Source: an uncultured Candidatus Binatia bacterium (GTDB lineage Bacteria; Desulfobacterota; Binatia; Bin18). From it: a stretch of DNA of 64,000 nt. A program made the translations under genes and the position numbers. The notes below the pieces were generated by a model. That model was not told the origin of the DNA, did not search any database, and saw nothing but the letters and a program-made list of their open reading frames with translations. Below are positions 49,612 to 58,484 of this stretch, one piece after another (positions within the stretch are counted from its first letter, which is position 1; the number at the start of each line of letters is the position of its first letter). The stretch covers positions 3,529,338 through 3,593,337 of the forward strand of contig OY282457.1 of assembly GCA_958296235.1 (NCBI GenBank). The letters are read 5' to 3'.

Positions 49612-51381
49612 ATGGCCTCCACCGCTCGGACTAGCGTTCGCTACGAAGCTCGCGATGCGTTGCCCGCGCCCCTCGCCTTCGGCATGGGCCTCCAGCACTC
49701 CGCTCTGCAGGTCAGCTTCGTGGTACTGTTCCCGGCGATCGTGTTCCGGGCTGGCGGTGCCGAAAATTATCTGTCGTGGGGCGTGTTTGCCTCGCTCCTG
49801 ACCGCGGGCGTATTCACCGGGCTGCAAGCCCTGCGTATCGGGCGGGTCGGCGCTGGCTACATTCTGGTGGGCGGCCCGTCGACCATCTTCATCGCCATCA
49901 TCCCGACGGCGCTCGTCGCGGGCGGGCCGGCGCTGCTCGCCACGCTGGTCGTCGCTTCGGGCCTCGTGCAACTCGTCTTCATGTGGCAACTCGCGCGCCT
50001 CCGGCAACTCCTGACGCCGACCGTCACCAGCACGGTCCTCATGCTGGTGCCGGTGCCGGTGATGCCGCTCCTGTTCGATATGCTGCACCAGACCCCGCCC
50101 GGCGCCGCGGCGGCAGCCGGGCCGCTCTGCATCGGCCTGACCCTGGCCGTCATCATCGGCCTCGGGCTGAAGGGAACGGATACGCTCCGGCTCTGGACGC
50201 TGGGGCTGGCGCCCATTGCCGGTTCTCTCCTGGCCGGGCTGTTCGGCCTCTACGACACGCGCCGTGTGGCCGAGGCGGCCTGGGTCGGCGTCCCGGACGT
50301 TGGCTGGCCCGGTCTCGACCTCAGCTTCGGGCCGCTGTTCTGGGCGCTGCTGCCCGCGTTCGTGCTCCTTACGCTGATTGAGACCATCAAGTCGACCGGC
50401 CTTTTCGTCGCCATTCAGCGCGTGTCCTGGCGGCGTCCCCGGGCCGTGGACTTCCGGGCGGTGCAGGCCGCGGTGGCCGCGACCGGCGTCAGCAACTTGC
50501 TGACCGGCCTCAGTGCAACTGTACCGAGCACACCGTATTCGGAAAGCGTCTCGGTGGTTGAACTGACCGGGGTTGCCGCGCGTCGCGTTGGGCTCGCAAT
50601 CGGCGTGGTCTACATCCTGCTGGCATTCCTGCCCAAAGGGACGGCGTTGTTCCTCGCCATCCCCGACCCCGTCATTGCCGCGGCCCTGCTACCGCTGTTC
50701 ACACTGATATTCGTGGCTGGCATGCGGGAAGTCGTGCAGAGCGGGACGGACTACCGCACCGGGTTGATCGTCGGCGTCTCCTTCTGGACCGGCGTGGGGT
50801 TCCAGTACGATATGATCTTTCCCGCGTACTTCTCGCAATTCGCTGGTGGCCTCCTGCAGAACGGGATGACCTCCGGTGGTCTGACCGCGCTCCTGCTCAC
50901 CGTGCTGATGAAGCTGACGGCCCCACGCGGCAGCAAGTTCCGGGGGCCTCTCGACTTGGCGGAACTGCCGAGGATCCGGGCGTTTCTGGGCACGTTTGCC
51001 ACTGCCAGCGGCTTAGGCGTGGCATTGGAGCGCCTCGAAGCCGCTACCGAGGAGACGTTGCAGGCGCTTCTTGACGCGGGCTCCGGCGACCGGCGCGCCC
51101 TGCTCCTGACCGCGCGCAAGGAGGATGGGGAGGCCATTCTGGAGTTCATCGTCGGCGCAGTCGGCGATGACAGTTCCAATCTGCAAGACCAGATGACGTT
51201 TCTGGCCGACCAGCCCCCCGAGACGGCCTTGGCGAGCGAGGTCTCGTTCCGGCTGCTGCGCCACTTCGCATCCGCGGTCCACCACCAGCAATTTCATGAC
51301 CTGGATATCGTCACGGTCCGGGTCGCTCCCCTGCCCCTGGCCGCGCCTCCCCGGCCTGACGAGCCGGGAACGCCGGGCTGA
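49612..51381 (+). CDS. NCS2-type nucleobase permease with RsbW-like C-terminal domain, copy 2
   Basis: This product is the counterpart of the gene at 47408. I start it at ATG 49612 to match copy 1 (MASTARTSVRYEA); the frame continues open upstream to 49501. It is 589 residues. The N-terminal third differs at many positions (for example LAFGMGLQHSALQVS), whereas from about residue 340 to the end the two are nearly identical, and this copy lacks two residues in the GAGSGD stretch. In the transporter signature it reads ESVSVVELTG, losing the Asn. The gradient of identity suggests recombination or gene conversion after duplication. Confidence 0.8.
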   Translation: MASTARTSVRYEARDALPAPLAFGMGLQHSALQVSFVVLFPAIVFRAGGAENYLSWGVFASLLTAGVFTGLQALRIGRVGAGYILVGGPSTIFIAIIPTALVAGGPALLATLVVASGLVQLVFMWQLARLRQLLTPTVTSTVLMLVPVPVMPLLFDMLHQTPPGAAAAAGPLCIGLTLAVIIGLGLKGTDTLRLWTLGLAPIAGSLLAGLFGLYDTRRVAEAAWVGVPDVGWPGLDLSFGPLFWALLPAFVLLTLIETIKSTGLFVAIQRVSWRRPRAVDFRAVQAAVAATGVSNLLTGLSATVPSTPYSESVSVVELTGVAARRVGLAIGVVYILLAFLPKGTALFLAIPDPVIAAALLPLFTLIFVAGMREVVQSGTDYRTGLIVGVSFWTGVGFQYDMIFPAYFSQFAGGLLQNGMTSGGLTALLLTVLMKLTAPRGSKFRGPLDLAELPRIRAFLGTFATASGLGVALERLEAATEETLQALLDAGSGDRRALLLTARKEDGEAILEFIVGAVGDDSSNLQDQMTFLADQPPETALASEVSFRLLRHFASAVHHQQFHDLDIVTVRVAPLPLAAPPRPDEPGTPG

Positions 51382-51561
51382 ATGTTGATACGCGCAGGTG
51401 GGCGCAGCGCGCCGGGCTGCCGGGCATGCATGAGCAAACAGCGCTCTTCCGGCAAAGGCGGCGCGGCGCGAGGAGTTTTTTCTCCCCAGCTTTTCTGCCA
51501 TGTTAGCGCCCAAGACCCCTCACCTGTTTTTGCGAGGAAAAGCGGAGCGAAAGGGAAGGAG

Positions 51562-52314
51562 ATGACTGGAATACTATGGCCGAGCCTGTTGCTCTTCTGC
51601 GCTGCGCTCGCGCTCGCCGAAGAAACGCCGCGCGAGCAGATTGGCGCAGTGCTGGGACAGCCGGTGTATAGAGACCAGCTCTCGGCCAAAGAGGGCGGAG
51701 CGCTCTCAAATGAACTGCACAATCTGTTCAGCCATCCGGTGATGCAGCAGTATCGCGCGGCCCACAGGAACGTGCTTCAACCCACGGAGCGCGAGGTCTC
51801 GACGGCAACAGCGCATTTTGATGGCTGGCATAATGAACGCCTCAAGGCTCAGGACCATCCGCTCACAGACCGCCGGGCGGAGATTGAACAAGCGCTGGCC
51901 CAGCCAGGGCTTACCGCGGAGGAGAAACAACGCCTTGAGGACGAACGACAGGCGATTGACCTCCAGCTCAAACCGCCCGGACGACGTTTTGCCGGCTGGA
52001 TGGTCGCCAACTGGAAACTCCAGCGTCATTTATACCAGGAATATGGCGGCGGGCGGGTCTTATGGCAACAGGCCGGGCTTGAAGCCTTTGACGCCATGCA
52101 CGCCTGGCTGAAGCAGCGTGAGAAAAGGGGGGATTTCAGCATCTCCGACCCGCTCCTGCGTGCGCAGTTCTATGCCTACTGGACGGAGGTGAACCACGGT
52201 CCGTCGCTGAGTGACGATCCACGTTTTATCGAACAGGAATTCCTGAATCCGTATTGGTTGCGGCCATTTATCGGCGATTCATTGCAAAAGAACCTGGAGG
52301 CTGACCAACGCTGA
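51562..52314 (+). CDS. Secreted protein of unknown function, possible SurA/PpiC-like N-terminus
   Basis: The 250-residue protein has a signal peptide (MTGILWPSLLLFCAALALA) and a mature start EQIGAVLGQPVYRDQL that resembles the SurA/PpiC N-terminal chaperone segment. The rest is helical and charged (AEIEQALAQPGLTAEEKQRLEDE) with FYAYWTEVNHGPSLS near the end. No peptidyl-prolyl isomerase domain is seen. ATG 51562 follows AAAGGGAAGGAG; the frame remains open to 51382 inside the end of the permease duplication. It is a probable periplasmic protein. Confidence 0.55.
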   Translation: MTGILWPSLLLFCAALALAEETPREQIGAVLGQPVYRDQLSAKEGGALSNELHNLFSHPVMQQYRAAHRNVLQPTEREVSTATAHFDGWHNERLKAQDHPLTDRRAEIEQALAQPGLTAEEKQRLEDERQAIDLQLKPPGRRFAGWMVANWKLQRHLYQEYGGGRVLWQQAGLEAFDAMHAWLKQREKRGDFSISDPLLRAQFYAYWTEVNHGPSLSDDPRFIEQEFLNPYWLRPFIGDSLQKNLEADQR

Positions 52315-52334
52315 GGACAGCGTCCCGTCTGCGT

Positions 52335-52479
52335 TAGCGCGTTTTACGCTAGTCTGTAGCCGTGCCGGGGGCTTCCGTCATGCCGGACGTGATCCGGCAT
52401 CCAGCGGGCGGGACGGCGGGCCTGGATTCCGGCTTCCGCAGGAATGACGGGTAGCTACACAGCATCGTAAAACGCGCTA
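52335..52479. repeat. MITE-like element with 14-bp perfect terminal inverted repeats
   Basis: TAGCGCGTTTTACG (52335-52348) and CGTAAAACGCGCTA (52466-52479) are perfect inverted repeats bounding 145 bases. Inside lie REP-type palindromes, GTCATGCCGGACGTGATCCGGCAT and CCTGGATTCCGGCTTCCGC followed by AGGAATGAC. The right end supplies the stop codon of the lysA-like gene (TAG at 52477-52479 on the minus strand). Confidence 0.75.
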
Positions 52480-53763
52480 GGCCACCACTTCGTTCTGAAT
52501 GATCTGGTCCAGCGTCTGCCGCTTGCGAATGAGCACAGGCGCTTGCTCCGGACCGCGGTAGAGCACCTCTGGCGCTTCTGGAAACGAGTTGTAGTTTTTG
52601 GAGCTCATGCCGGAGCAATACGCGCCCGCGCCTTCGATCACCAGATAGTCGCCAATAGCGGCCTCACGGAGCGCGCGCGGTTCCAGCGCTTCCGGGTCGC
52701 CGGCCGAAGGCGTGAGAATATCGCCGGATTCACAGCAGTGGCCGGCAACAATGGCGTCCAGGGTCGGCCGTTGCTCCTGCTCGGCGGCAGCTGTTGCCGG
52801 GACAACAACGAGAGGATGCTGCGCGCCATACATGCTGGGGCGCAGCACTTCGGTCATGCCGCTGTCGATCTTGAGAAAATCATAGCCGTCTTTGCCGGTG
52901 CGGGTCCGGTCCTGGATCGTGGCAATCACGCAGCCAGCATTGGCGACCAGATATGTCCCCGGCTCGACTTCCAGTTGGATTCTTCTGCCCGTTGCCTCTC
53001 CAAAGGCCACAAAGGTCTGAACCACGGGCTGGCCGACCTCGTGCAGGTCGGTTGAGGTTTCGTGGCTCATCCGTCCCACTTTATACCCACCGCCGAGGTT
53101 GAGCGTATGGGCATCGGGAAAATGTTCTAACAAGCCGATACTCATACCGGCCACATGCTGCCACACCTCGGGGTCTGAGCCTGAGCCGATATGGGTATGA
53201 ATACGGATGACCTTGAGCCCATGTTTTCGGACAATGGCTTGGACGGTTGCTCTGTCCTCGTGCCAAATGCCGAAACTGGCCGCCGGGCCACCCACATTGG
53301 TCCGGTTTGTCCCGCCCGAGCCGAGACCGGGGTTAAAACGGATGCCGAGTTCCTGGCCTGGAAAATGCTCGCCAAAATAGCGTAACTGCGCCAGCGAACA
53401 GGCGTTGAGGGTTACGCCGGCGGCGTGCAACGCCGGAAAATTCTGCGGGAGTTCCTGGGCGGTCAGGGCGATCTTCTGGGCGGCGATGCCGGCCTGCACG
53501 GCCCGTTCGACCTCAAAGCCGGAGCTGGCGTCAAAGTGGAGGCCCAGGCGGTCAAACAAACGGAGAATGCTGCCGTTGGGCAGGGCCTTCATGGCGTAGC
53601 GCGCGGTCAGGCCGAAGGCGTTTGGAAAGTGCAACACCTCTTGGGCCGCCTGCGTGAGTCGCGCCTCGTCGTAGACATACACGGGTGTCCCGAACTGCTG
53701 GGCGATTGTCCGCACGGCGTTGTGAGAAAGAAAGCGGGTAGTCTCAATGGCTTGCGTTGACAT
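52477..53763 (-). CDS. lysA: Diaminopimelate decarboxylase-like PLP enzyme
   Basis: The 428-residue fold-type III decarboxylase has YVYDEARL, the PLP lysine in [10 protein letters not shown] (about residue 57), [31 protein letters not shown] (PLP phosphate and substrate residues) and CCESGD plus [18 protein letters not shown] at the C-terminus. These match diaminopimelate decarboxylase-like enzymes, although ALPN in place of ANPN makes a relative acting on another amino acid possible. ATG 53763 is preferred over 53847. The final codon and stop are inside the terminal repeat of the element at 52335-52479. Confidence 0.82.
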   Translation of the reverse strand: MSTQAIETTRFLSHNAVRTIAQQFGTPVYVYDEARLTQAAQEVLHFPNAFGLTARYAMKALPNGSILRLFDRLGLHFDASSGFEVERAVQAGIAAQKIALTAQELPQNFPALHAAGVTLNACSLAQLRYFGEHFPGQELGIRFNPGLGSGGTNRTNVGGPAASFGIWHEDRATVQAIVRKHGLKVIRIHTHIGSGSDPEVWQHVAGMSIGLLEHFPDAHTLNLGGGYKVGRMSHETSTDLHEVGQPVVQTFVAFGEATGRRIQLEVEPGTYLVANAGCVIATIQDRTRTGKDGYDFLKIDSGMTEVLRPSMYGAQHPLVVVPATAAAEQEQRPTLDAIVAGHCCESGDILTPSAGDPEALEPRALREAAIGDYLVIEGAGAYCSGMSSKNYNSFPEAPEVLYRGPEQAPVLIRKRQTLDQIIQNEVVA

Positions 53764-53843
53764 TGTGCTCCTCGTATTCCTCGTGGACGAGGGAAGTGTG
53801 GCGCGTTTCCGGTCGCCGAAATAGTATGGGTTTTTCCAGGCCG

Positions 53844-53855
53844 TCAAAAGAGGGG
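53844..53855. repeat. Left target-site duplication of repeat copy D
   Basis: TCAAAAGAGGGG is present at 53844-53855 immediately before copy D and again at 54230-54241 immediately after it. It is a 12-bp direct repeat of the kind left by transposition. Confidence 0.7.
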
Positions 53856-54229
53856 TGGTGTCTCAGTTTTCCGTTGCCTTTCCCCGCTGCCGGCTCAGCG
53901 TCCCCCCCACCCTGGCCCTCCCCCTCAGAGGGGGGAGGGAAGAACGACTCCCGCTCCCCTGACGTGTGATGCAGATTCCAGCGCTCGACGGCCCTCAGAC
54001 GGGTCGACCCTCACCCCACCCCCTCTCCCAGCGGGAGAGGGCCTCTTGTCTTTCCCTCTCCCCTGGAGGGAGAGGGTGGCCCTGAGCCTGTCGAAGGGCC
54101 GGGTGAGGGGGCTGCTGGGGGCCGGCGACACAATGGGCATCACACGTCAGAGGGGGGAGGGTATATCTACTCCCTCTCCCCTGGAGGGAGAGGGTTGGGG
54201 AGAGGGGGAAAATGCAAACTGAGACATTA
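53856..54229. mobile_element. MITE-like element, copy D, flanked by a 12-bp direct repeat
   Basis: The 374-base element begins TGGTGTCTCAGTTTTCCG and ends GCAAACTGAGACATTA, so the termini are inverted copies of TGTCTCAGTTT. It carries the G/C-rich palindrome set (CCCTCCCCCTC..., CCCTCTCCCAGCGGGAGAGGG, CCCTCTCCCCTGGAGGGAGAGGG) and the CTGAGCCTGTCGAAGGG segment. It encodes no protein. The identical 12-mer on both sides indicates insertion between the divergent lysA-like and ThuA-like genes. No other feature is seen in 53764-54327. Confidence 0.72.
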
Positions 54230-54327
54230 TCAAAAGAGGGGCTGTGTTGCGTTCGCAAAAGGTTTGGTAGGGTGATGGCTGCCAGGAGGATGGGCCGGCG
54301 TACAACCAGGAAAAAGGAGGTCGTCTT

Positions 54328-55161
54328 ATGAGTAATTCCCAACCCGTTCGCGTCCACGTGGTTTCCGGTGGGTTTCCGGTGGGCTCTCCGGCTGGGCACG
54401 ATATGGACTACGCCCGACTGCGGCTTCTTCAGCTTTTACACGAGCGGCCCAATGTTACGGCCTCGGTCAGCGGAGACTTTACCGACATCGACAAATGGCT
54501 GCCTGGGTGTCAATTGCTGATGACCTATGTCGCCGGGCCTTTCCCCAACGAAGCGCAGAACAGCTTCCTCCGACAGTGGCTCGAAGACGGCGGTCGTTGG
54601 CTGGGGCTGCATGGGACGAGTGGCGGAAAGGCTGCGCCGGTCGGCGATGACCGGCGCGTGCGCAAAATGGTCAAAGCCGACCACCATACGACCCTGGGCG
54701 GTTTCTTTCTGAACCATCCGCCGCTCCGCAAGTTCCGGGTTGATGTGGTCAATCAGCAGCATGTCCTGACCAGGGGTCTGCCCGCCTCGTTTGAGGTCAT
54801 GGACGAGCTGTATCTGATTGAACTTCAGGAGCCGGCGGCTTCAGATATCCTGTTGACCACTGAGCTGGCAAAAGACCCGTCCCCGCCAGGCTTTGGCTTT
54901 GTGTACGATGAGGACACTGCCCTGCAAGCGGATGGAAAAACTCGGGTGCTGGGTTTTTCCCGCGCCTTAGGCAGGGGCGGGGTTGCCTATATTGCGCTGG
55001 GGCACTGTCATTCAGCGACGAGCAATATGCAGCCGTTTGTCGATGTGAGTGTCGATGCCGGGCGCGCAACGCCTCAGGTTTTTCGCGGCTCATGGGCTAC
55101 CCAGCCGTTTGAACAACTGCTCCGCAATGGCATTGAGTGGGGCTGCGGTCACAGCGCCTGA
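54328..55161 (+). CDS. ThuA-like domain protein
   Basis: The 277-residue protein matches the ThuA/glutamine-amidotransferase-like fold: VHVVSGGFPVGSPAGHDMDYA, DKWLPGCQLLMTYVAGPF, LEDGGRWLGLHGTSGG, an HHTTLGGFFLNHPP segment and GRGGVAYIALGHCHSAT near the end. Family members are linked to carbohydrate metabolism but lack a firmly known activity. ATG 54328 has AAAAAGGAGG upstream. It overlaps the SDR gene by one base, so the two are coupled. Confidence 0.8.
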   Translation: MSNSQPVRVHVVSGGFPVGSPAGHDMDYARLRLLQLLHERPNVTASVSGDFTDIDKWLPGCQLLMTYVAGPFPNEAQNSFLRQWLEDGGRWLGLHGTSGGKAAPVGDDRRVRKMVKADHHTTLGGFFLNHPPLRKFRVDVVNQQHVLTRGLPASFEVMDELYLIELQEPAASDILLTTELAKDPSPPGFGFVYDEDTALQADGKTRVLGFSRALGRGGVAYIALGHCHSATSNMQPFVDVSVDAGRATPQVFRGSWATQPFEQLLRNGIEWGCGHSA

Positions 55162-55940
55162 TGCCGACGGTCGTGACACCAGCCGCCTTTTCGCTTGAGG
55201 GAAAAATCGCGCTGATTACCGGCGGAGGACGTGGGTTGGGCCTGGAAATCGGCCGGGCCTTTGGGCGGCATGGCGCTCAGGTGTTGGTCAACGGCCGCAG
55301 GCGGGAGCGGATTGAGCCGGCGCTGGCCGCCATTGCCGCTGAGGATGGCCGGGCTGAGGCGCTGGTAGGCGATATTGCCGACGCAGGGGCCGTGTCTGCC
55401 GCCTTCCAGCATATTCGCGCTACCTACGGTCGGCTCGATATTCTGGTGAACAACGTTGGCCGGCGCGATCGTCGTAAACTCTTTGACTTCGAGCTGGACG
55501 CGGTCCGCCAGATGATCGACGTGAACCTGCTTGCGCCGTTCAATGTGAGCCGGGAAGCGGGCCGCCTGATGACCGAGCAGGGCGGCGGTCGCATTATTAA
55601 TATCACCTCAATCGCCGGCCCGATTGCCAATAGTGGGGATGCCGCATATACCGCGACCAAGGGCGGGCTCGAAGCGCTGACGCGGGCCTTGGCGGCTGAA
55701 CTGGGCCCGTCCGGCATTACCGTCAACGCCATCGCGCCGGGATTTTTTGCCACAGAGACAAACAGCGATCTTGTCGCGGACCGGAAAATCGCCAATATGC
55801 TGAAACGTCGGACTGCTCTGGGACGCTGGGGCGCGCCCGCGGAAATCGCGGGCGCGGCAGTCTTCCTGGCCTCGCCGGCCGCCTCGTATATCACTGGCCA
55901 GGTGTTGGCGGTGGACGGCGGCTACCTGGCCCATTTCTGA
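55161..55940 (+). CDS. Short-chain dehydrogenase/reductase
   Basis: The 259-residue classical SDR has LITGGGRGLGLEIG (nucleotide binding), DILVNNVGRRD (NNVG), catalytic INITSIAGP, YTATKGGLEAL (YxxxK, near 155) and ITGQVLAVDGGY at the C-terminus. It resembles the gluconate/3-oxoacyl reductase group. The ATG shares its A with the ThuA stop (TGATG), so translation is coupled. Substrate may be the product of the ThuA-like protein; this is inference. Confidence 0.85.
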   Translation: MPTVVTPAAFSLEGKIALITGGGRGLGLEIGRAFGRHGAQVLVNGRRRERIEPALAAIAAEDGRAEALVGDIADAGAVSAAFQHIRATYGRLDILVNNVGRRDRRKLFDFELDAVRQMIDVNLLAPFNVSREAGRLMTEQGGGRIINITSIAGPIANSGDAAYTATKGGLEALTRALAAELGPSGITVNAIAPGFFATETNSDLVADRKIANMLKRRTALGRWGAPAEIAGAAVFLASPAASYITGQVLAVDGGYLAHF

Positions 55941-56024
55941 TGGTTGATTTTTTTCTCGTCCGCCTGGCATAAAGAGAGGGCAAAAGCCGCGGCCAGCCGG
56001 TCCGACGCTATGGGAGGAAGAGCA

Positions 56025-56873
56025 ATGACACTTCAGATTCGTCCGTTAAGCGATGCCCTGGGGGCTGAGGTCGACGGTGTCGATTGGACACGGCCAGTCA
56101 GCGACACGACCGTCGCCGCTGTTAAAGACGCCTTTTTGAGGTATCACCTGTTGTGTTTACGCTCAGCGCCGCTGGCGCCGGCGGCCTTTGCTCAGGTCGG
56201 CCGGTATTTTGGAGAACCCCAGTTCCAACTGCTGCGAAATATGCGGGTTGAGAAAGCCCCGGAGGTCTCGGTCTTTAATAGCACGTATAAAAAGGCGGAA
56301 GACAAACCCGCGGACTTGCTCCTCGACCGGCGCTCGGGTTGGCATACGGACGACTCCTATTTTGCGGTCCCGGCAAAAGTGACGCTCTTGCAGGCCCTGG
56401 AAATCCCCGAACATGGCGGAGAAACCCGTTTTTGCAATGCGCGCGCGGCCTACGAGGATTTATTCGTAGACATGAAATCCCGCCTCGACGGGCTGCGGGC
56501 CGTTCACAGCTATGACACCCTGCGCGCCCCGGCCCGAGCGGCGAAGCGTACCAGGCAAGAAGCGGCGGAAACGCCGGATGTCGTTCATCCCTTGATTCGC
56601 ACCCATGACGAGACGGGCCAAAAAGCGATCTATTTTAACTCGAACCGGACTGACCGCATCCTGGAGATGGAACGCGAGGCAAGTGACGCGCTGCTCGATC
56701 AAATCCATACCCATATGACGCAACCGCAATATCAGTATCATCATGCCTGGCGGGTCGGGGATGTGCTCATGTGGGATAACCGCAGCGTGACGCACTCGGT
56801 CAATATGGACTTTCCTCCGGGCCAACGCCGTATCCATCAGCGCATTCTGCTCAAGGGCTCGGTTCCGGCATAG
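56025..56873 (+). CDS. TauD/TfdA-type alpha-ketoglutarate dioxygenase
   Basis: The 282-residue Fe(II)/2-oxoglutarate enzyme has an N-terminal PLSDALGAEVDGVD, the metal HxD in GWHTDDSYF (about residue 108), GETRFCNARAAY and the distal VTHSVNMDFPPGQRRIHQR, where the His and the following Arg bind iron and the co-substrate. It oxidises an unidentified compound, possibly a sulfonate or aryloxy acid, with CO2 and succinate as by-products. ATG 56025 follows TGGGAGGAAGAGCA. Confidence 0.85.
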   Translation: MTLQIRPLSDALGAEVDGVDWTRPVSDTTVAAVKDAFLRYHLLCLRSAPLAPAAFAQVGRYFGEPQFQLLRNMRVEKAPEVSVFNSTYKKAEDKPADLLLDRRSGWHTDDSYFAVPAKVTLLQALEIPEHGGETRFCNARAAYEDLFVDMKSRLDGLRAVHSYDTLRAPARAAKRTRQEAAETPDVVHPLIRTHDETGQKAIYFNSNRTDRILEMEREASDALLDQIHTHMTQPQYQYHHAWRVGDVLMWDNRSVTHSVNMDFPPGQRRIHQRILLKGSVPA

Positions 56874-56902
56874 ACAACACGAAAGGCTATAGTCAAAACA
56901 CG

Positions 56903-58027
56903 ATGAAATTTCACGCGATTGCCTATTGTACGGTCGGGACCCGAAAAGAGCTCGAACGCGGCATGGCCGGCAAGCGGCCCGAGCTCTATCAGCGCATGCT
57001 CAAAGACCTTAAAGAATATGTCACGGTGTGTGACCAGACTGGCTTTGAAGGCTTCGGACACCCCGAGCACCACCTTCAGATTGAGGGTATGGAAGCCACC
57101 GGCAGCCCCGGTTTGCTGAGCATGTTTATCGGCCAGAACTCCACGCGCTTAAAGGTTGACGTGCTGGGCTATGTCCTCAACACCCACAACCCCCTGCGCG
57201 TGGCTGAAGACGTGGCAATGATGGATCATATGCTGGAGGGCCGTCTGAACGTGGCCTTCGTGCGGGGCTATCAGGCGCGCTGGGTCCAGAATTACGGCAG
57301 CCTGCCCGGCGTCGAAGCCGTCGGCCATTGGAATAAAAAACAAGCCTCCGATCTCAAAAACCGCAGCGCGTTCGAGGAGTCGGTCGCGGTCATCAAGAAA
57401 GCCTGGAGCAACGATACGTTTTCCCATCGTGGCGAGTTCTGGCAGTTTCCACCCGAAGGCGCAAAAAATCCGCATCCCATGGAAGCGTATACGCAGTTCG
57501 GCGCCGGGGTGAAGGACGACATGAGCATAGAAGAGATCGGCATCGCGCCGCGTCCGTACCAGAAGCCCCACCCGCCGCTGTATGCCGGCTTTACCCATAA
57601 CACGGAATCCATTCGCTATTGGGGCCGGGAGGGCGGAAAGCCGATTATCATTCTCCTGCACGAGGAGTTATGCGCCCGCCTCCAACATGTCTATCGGGAA
57701 GAGGCGGAAAAGGCCGGCCGCACAGTCAAACCCGGCACCGAGCTGGCCTTAGGCGGCCAACTCGTACTCACGGAGAACCCCTCGGAAACGCCCCAGATCA
57801 TGGCGGACACCCGCTGGTTCTGGGAAAAATGGGGCATTCCGTTCGGACTGGGGGTTGCCGAGCCCTTGATCGGGGACCCGGACAGCGTGTCGCGCAAAAT
57901 CGAGCTGGCCCAGAAAATCGGGACGGACGAAATGTTTTTCCTCTTGGGCGATGGGCTCCTGTCGCGGGATACCATTCTGCGCAGCTTCGAGCTCTTCGCC
58001 ACGAAAGTGATGCCGCGCTTTACCTGA
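56903..58027 (+). CDS. LLM-class flavin-dependent oxidoreductase
   Basis: The 374-residue luciferase-like protein has TGFEGFGHPEHHLQIEGME, NTHNPLRVAEDVAMMDHMLEGR, VAFVRGYQARW and PRPYQKPHPPLYAGFT, with a C-terminal LGDGLLSRDTILRSFELFATKVMP. It is larger than the F420-type one at 21477 and closer to the alkanal-monooxygenase-like branch, so FMN may be its flavin. It heads a same-strand run ending at 61312. Confidence 0.85.
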   Translation: MKFHAIAYCTVGTRKELERGMAGKRPELYQRMLKDLKEYVTVCDQTGFEGFGHPEHHLQIEGMEATGSPGLLSMFIGQNSTRLKVDVLGYVLNTHNPLRVAEDVAMMDHMLEGRLNVAFVRGYQARWVQNYGSLPGVEAVGHWNKKQASDLKNRSAFEESVAVIKKAWSNDTFSHRGEFWQFPPEGAKNPHPMEAYTQFGAGVKDDMSIEEIGIAPRPYQKPHPPLYAGFTHNTESIRYWGREGGKPIIILLHEELCARLQHVYREEAEKAGRTVKPGTELALGGQLVLTENPSETPQIMADTRWFWEKWGIPFGLGVAEPLIGDPDSVSRKIELAQKIGTDEMFFLLGDGLLSRDTILRSFELFATKVMPRFT

Positions 58028-58048
58028 TCGAGCCGGAGAGGAAGCCAA

Positions 58049-58465
58049 ATGCACAATCCTGATCGAGACGGAGAAGCAGACGGGCCGCGTTCGGTGTTTG
58101 CGCGCGTTTACGAGATTGCCCGGCAAATTCCATACGGGCGTGTCGCCACCTACGGCCACATCGCCCAGATCATGGGCCCGCCGGTGACCGCCCGGGAGGT
58201 TGGTGACGCTATGGCCGCCCTGCGGGATGGACAGCCGGACCCTCCCGTCCCGTGGCAGCGGGTCATTAATGCGCAGGGCAGAGTGAGTACCGGGCAACGC
58301 CAGCAGACCTTGCTTGAGCGGGAAGGGGTGACTTTTAGTGTCAAAGGCGTGACCGATCTCGGACGCTTCGGCTGGCAGGGCCCCGACCCGGATTGGGCCG
58401 AAACGCACGGTTTCCATCCCCTGAAAAATGAGAGTGAAGAGCAGCAACAGCTCGACCTGTTCTGA
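58049..58465 (+). CDS. Alkyltransferase-like (ATL) protein
   Basis: The 138-residue protein matches the C-terminal domain of O6-alkylguanine-DNA alkyltransferases: FARVYEIARQIPYGRVATYG, EVGDAMAAL and VPWQRVIN. The family PCHR active-site motif here reads PWQR, so the acceptor cysteine is replaced by Trp. ATL proteins lacking the Cys bind alkylated guanine and pass it to nucleotide-excision repair. The role here is inferred from that. The extended C-terminal Glu/Gln tail is unusual. Confidence 0.85.
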   Translation: MHNPDRDGEADGPRSVFARVYEIARQIPYGRVATYGHIAQIMGPPVTAREVGDAMAALRDGQPDPPVPWQRVINAQGRVSTGQRQQTLLEREGVTFSVKGVTDLGRFGWQGPDPDWAETHGFHPLKNESEEQQQLDLF

Positions 58466-58484
58466 GCATTGCAAGAGGAAGCCT

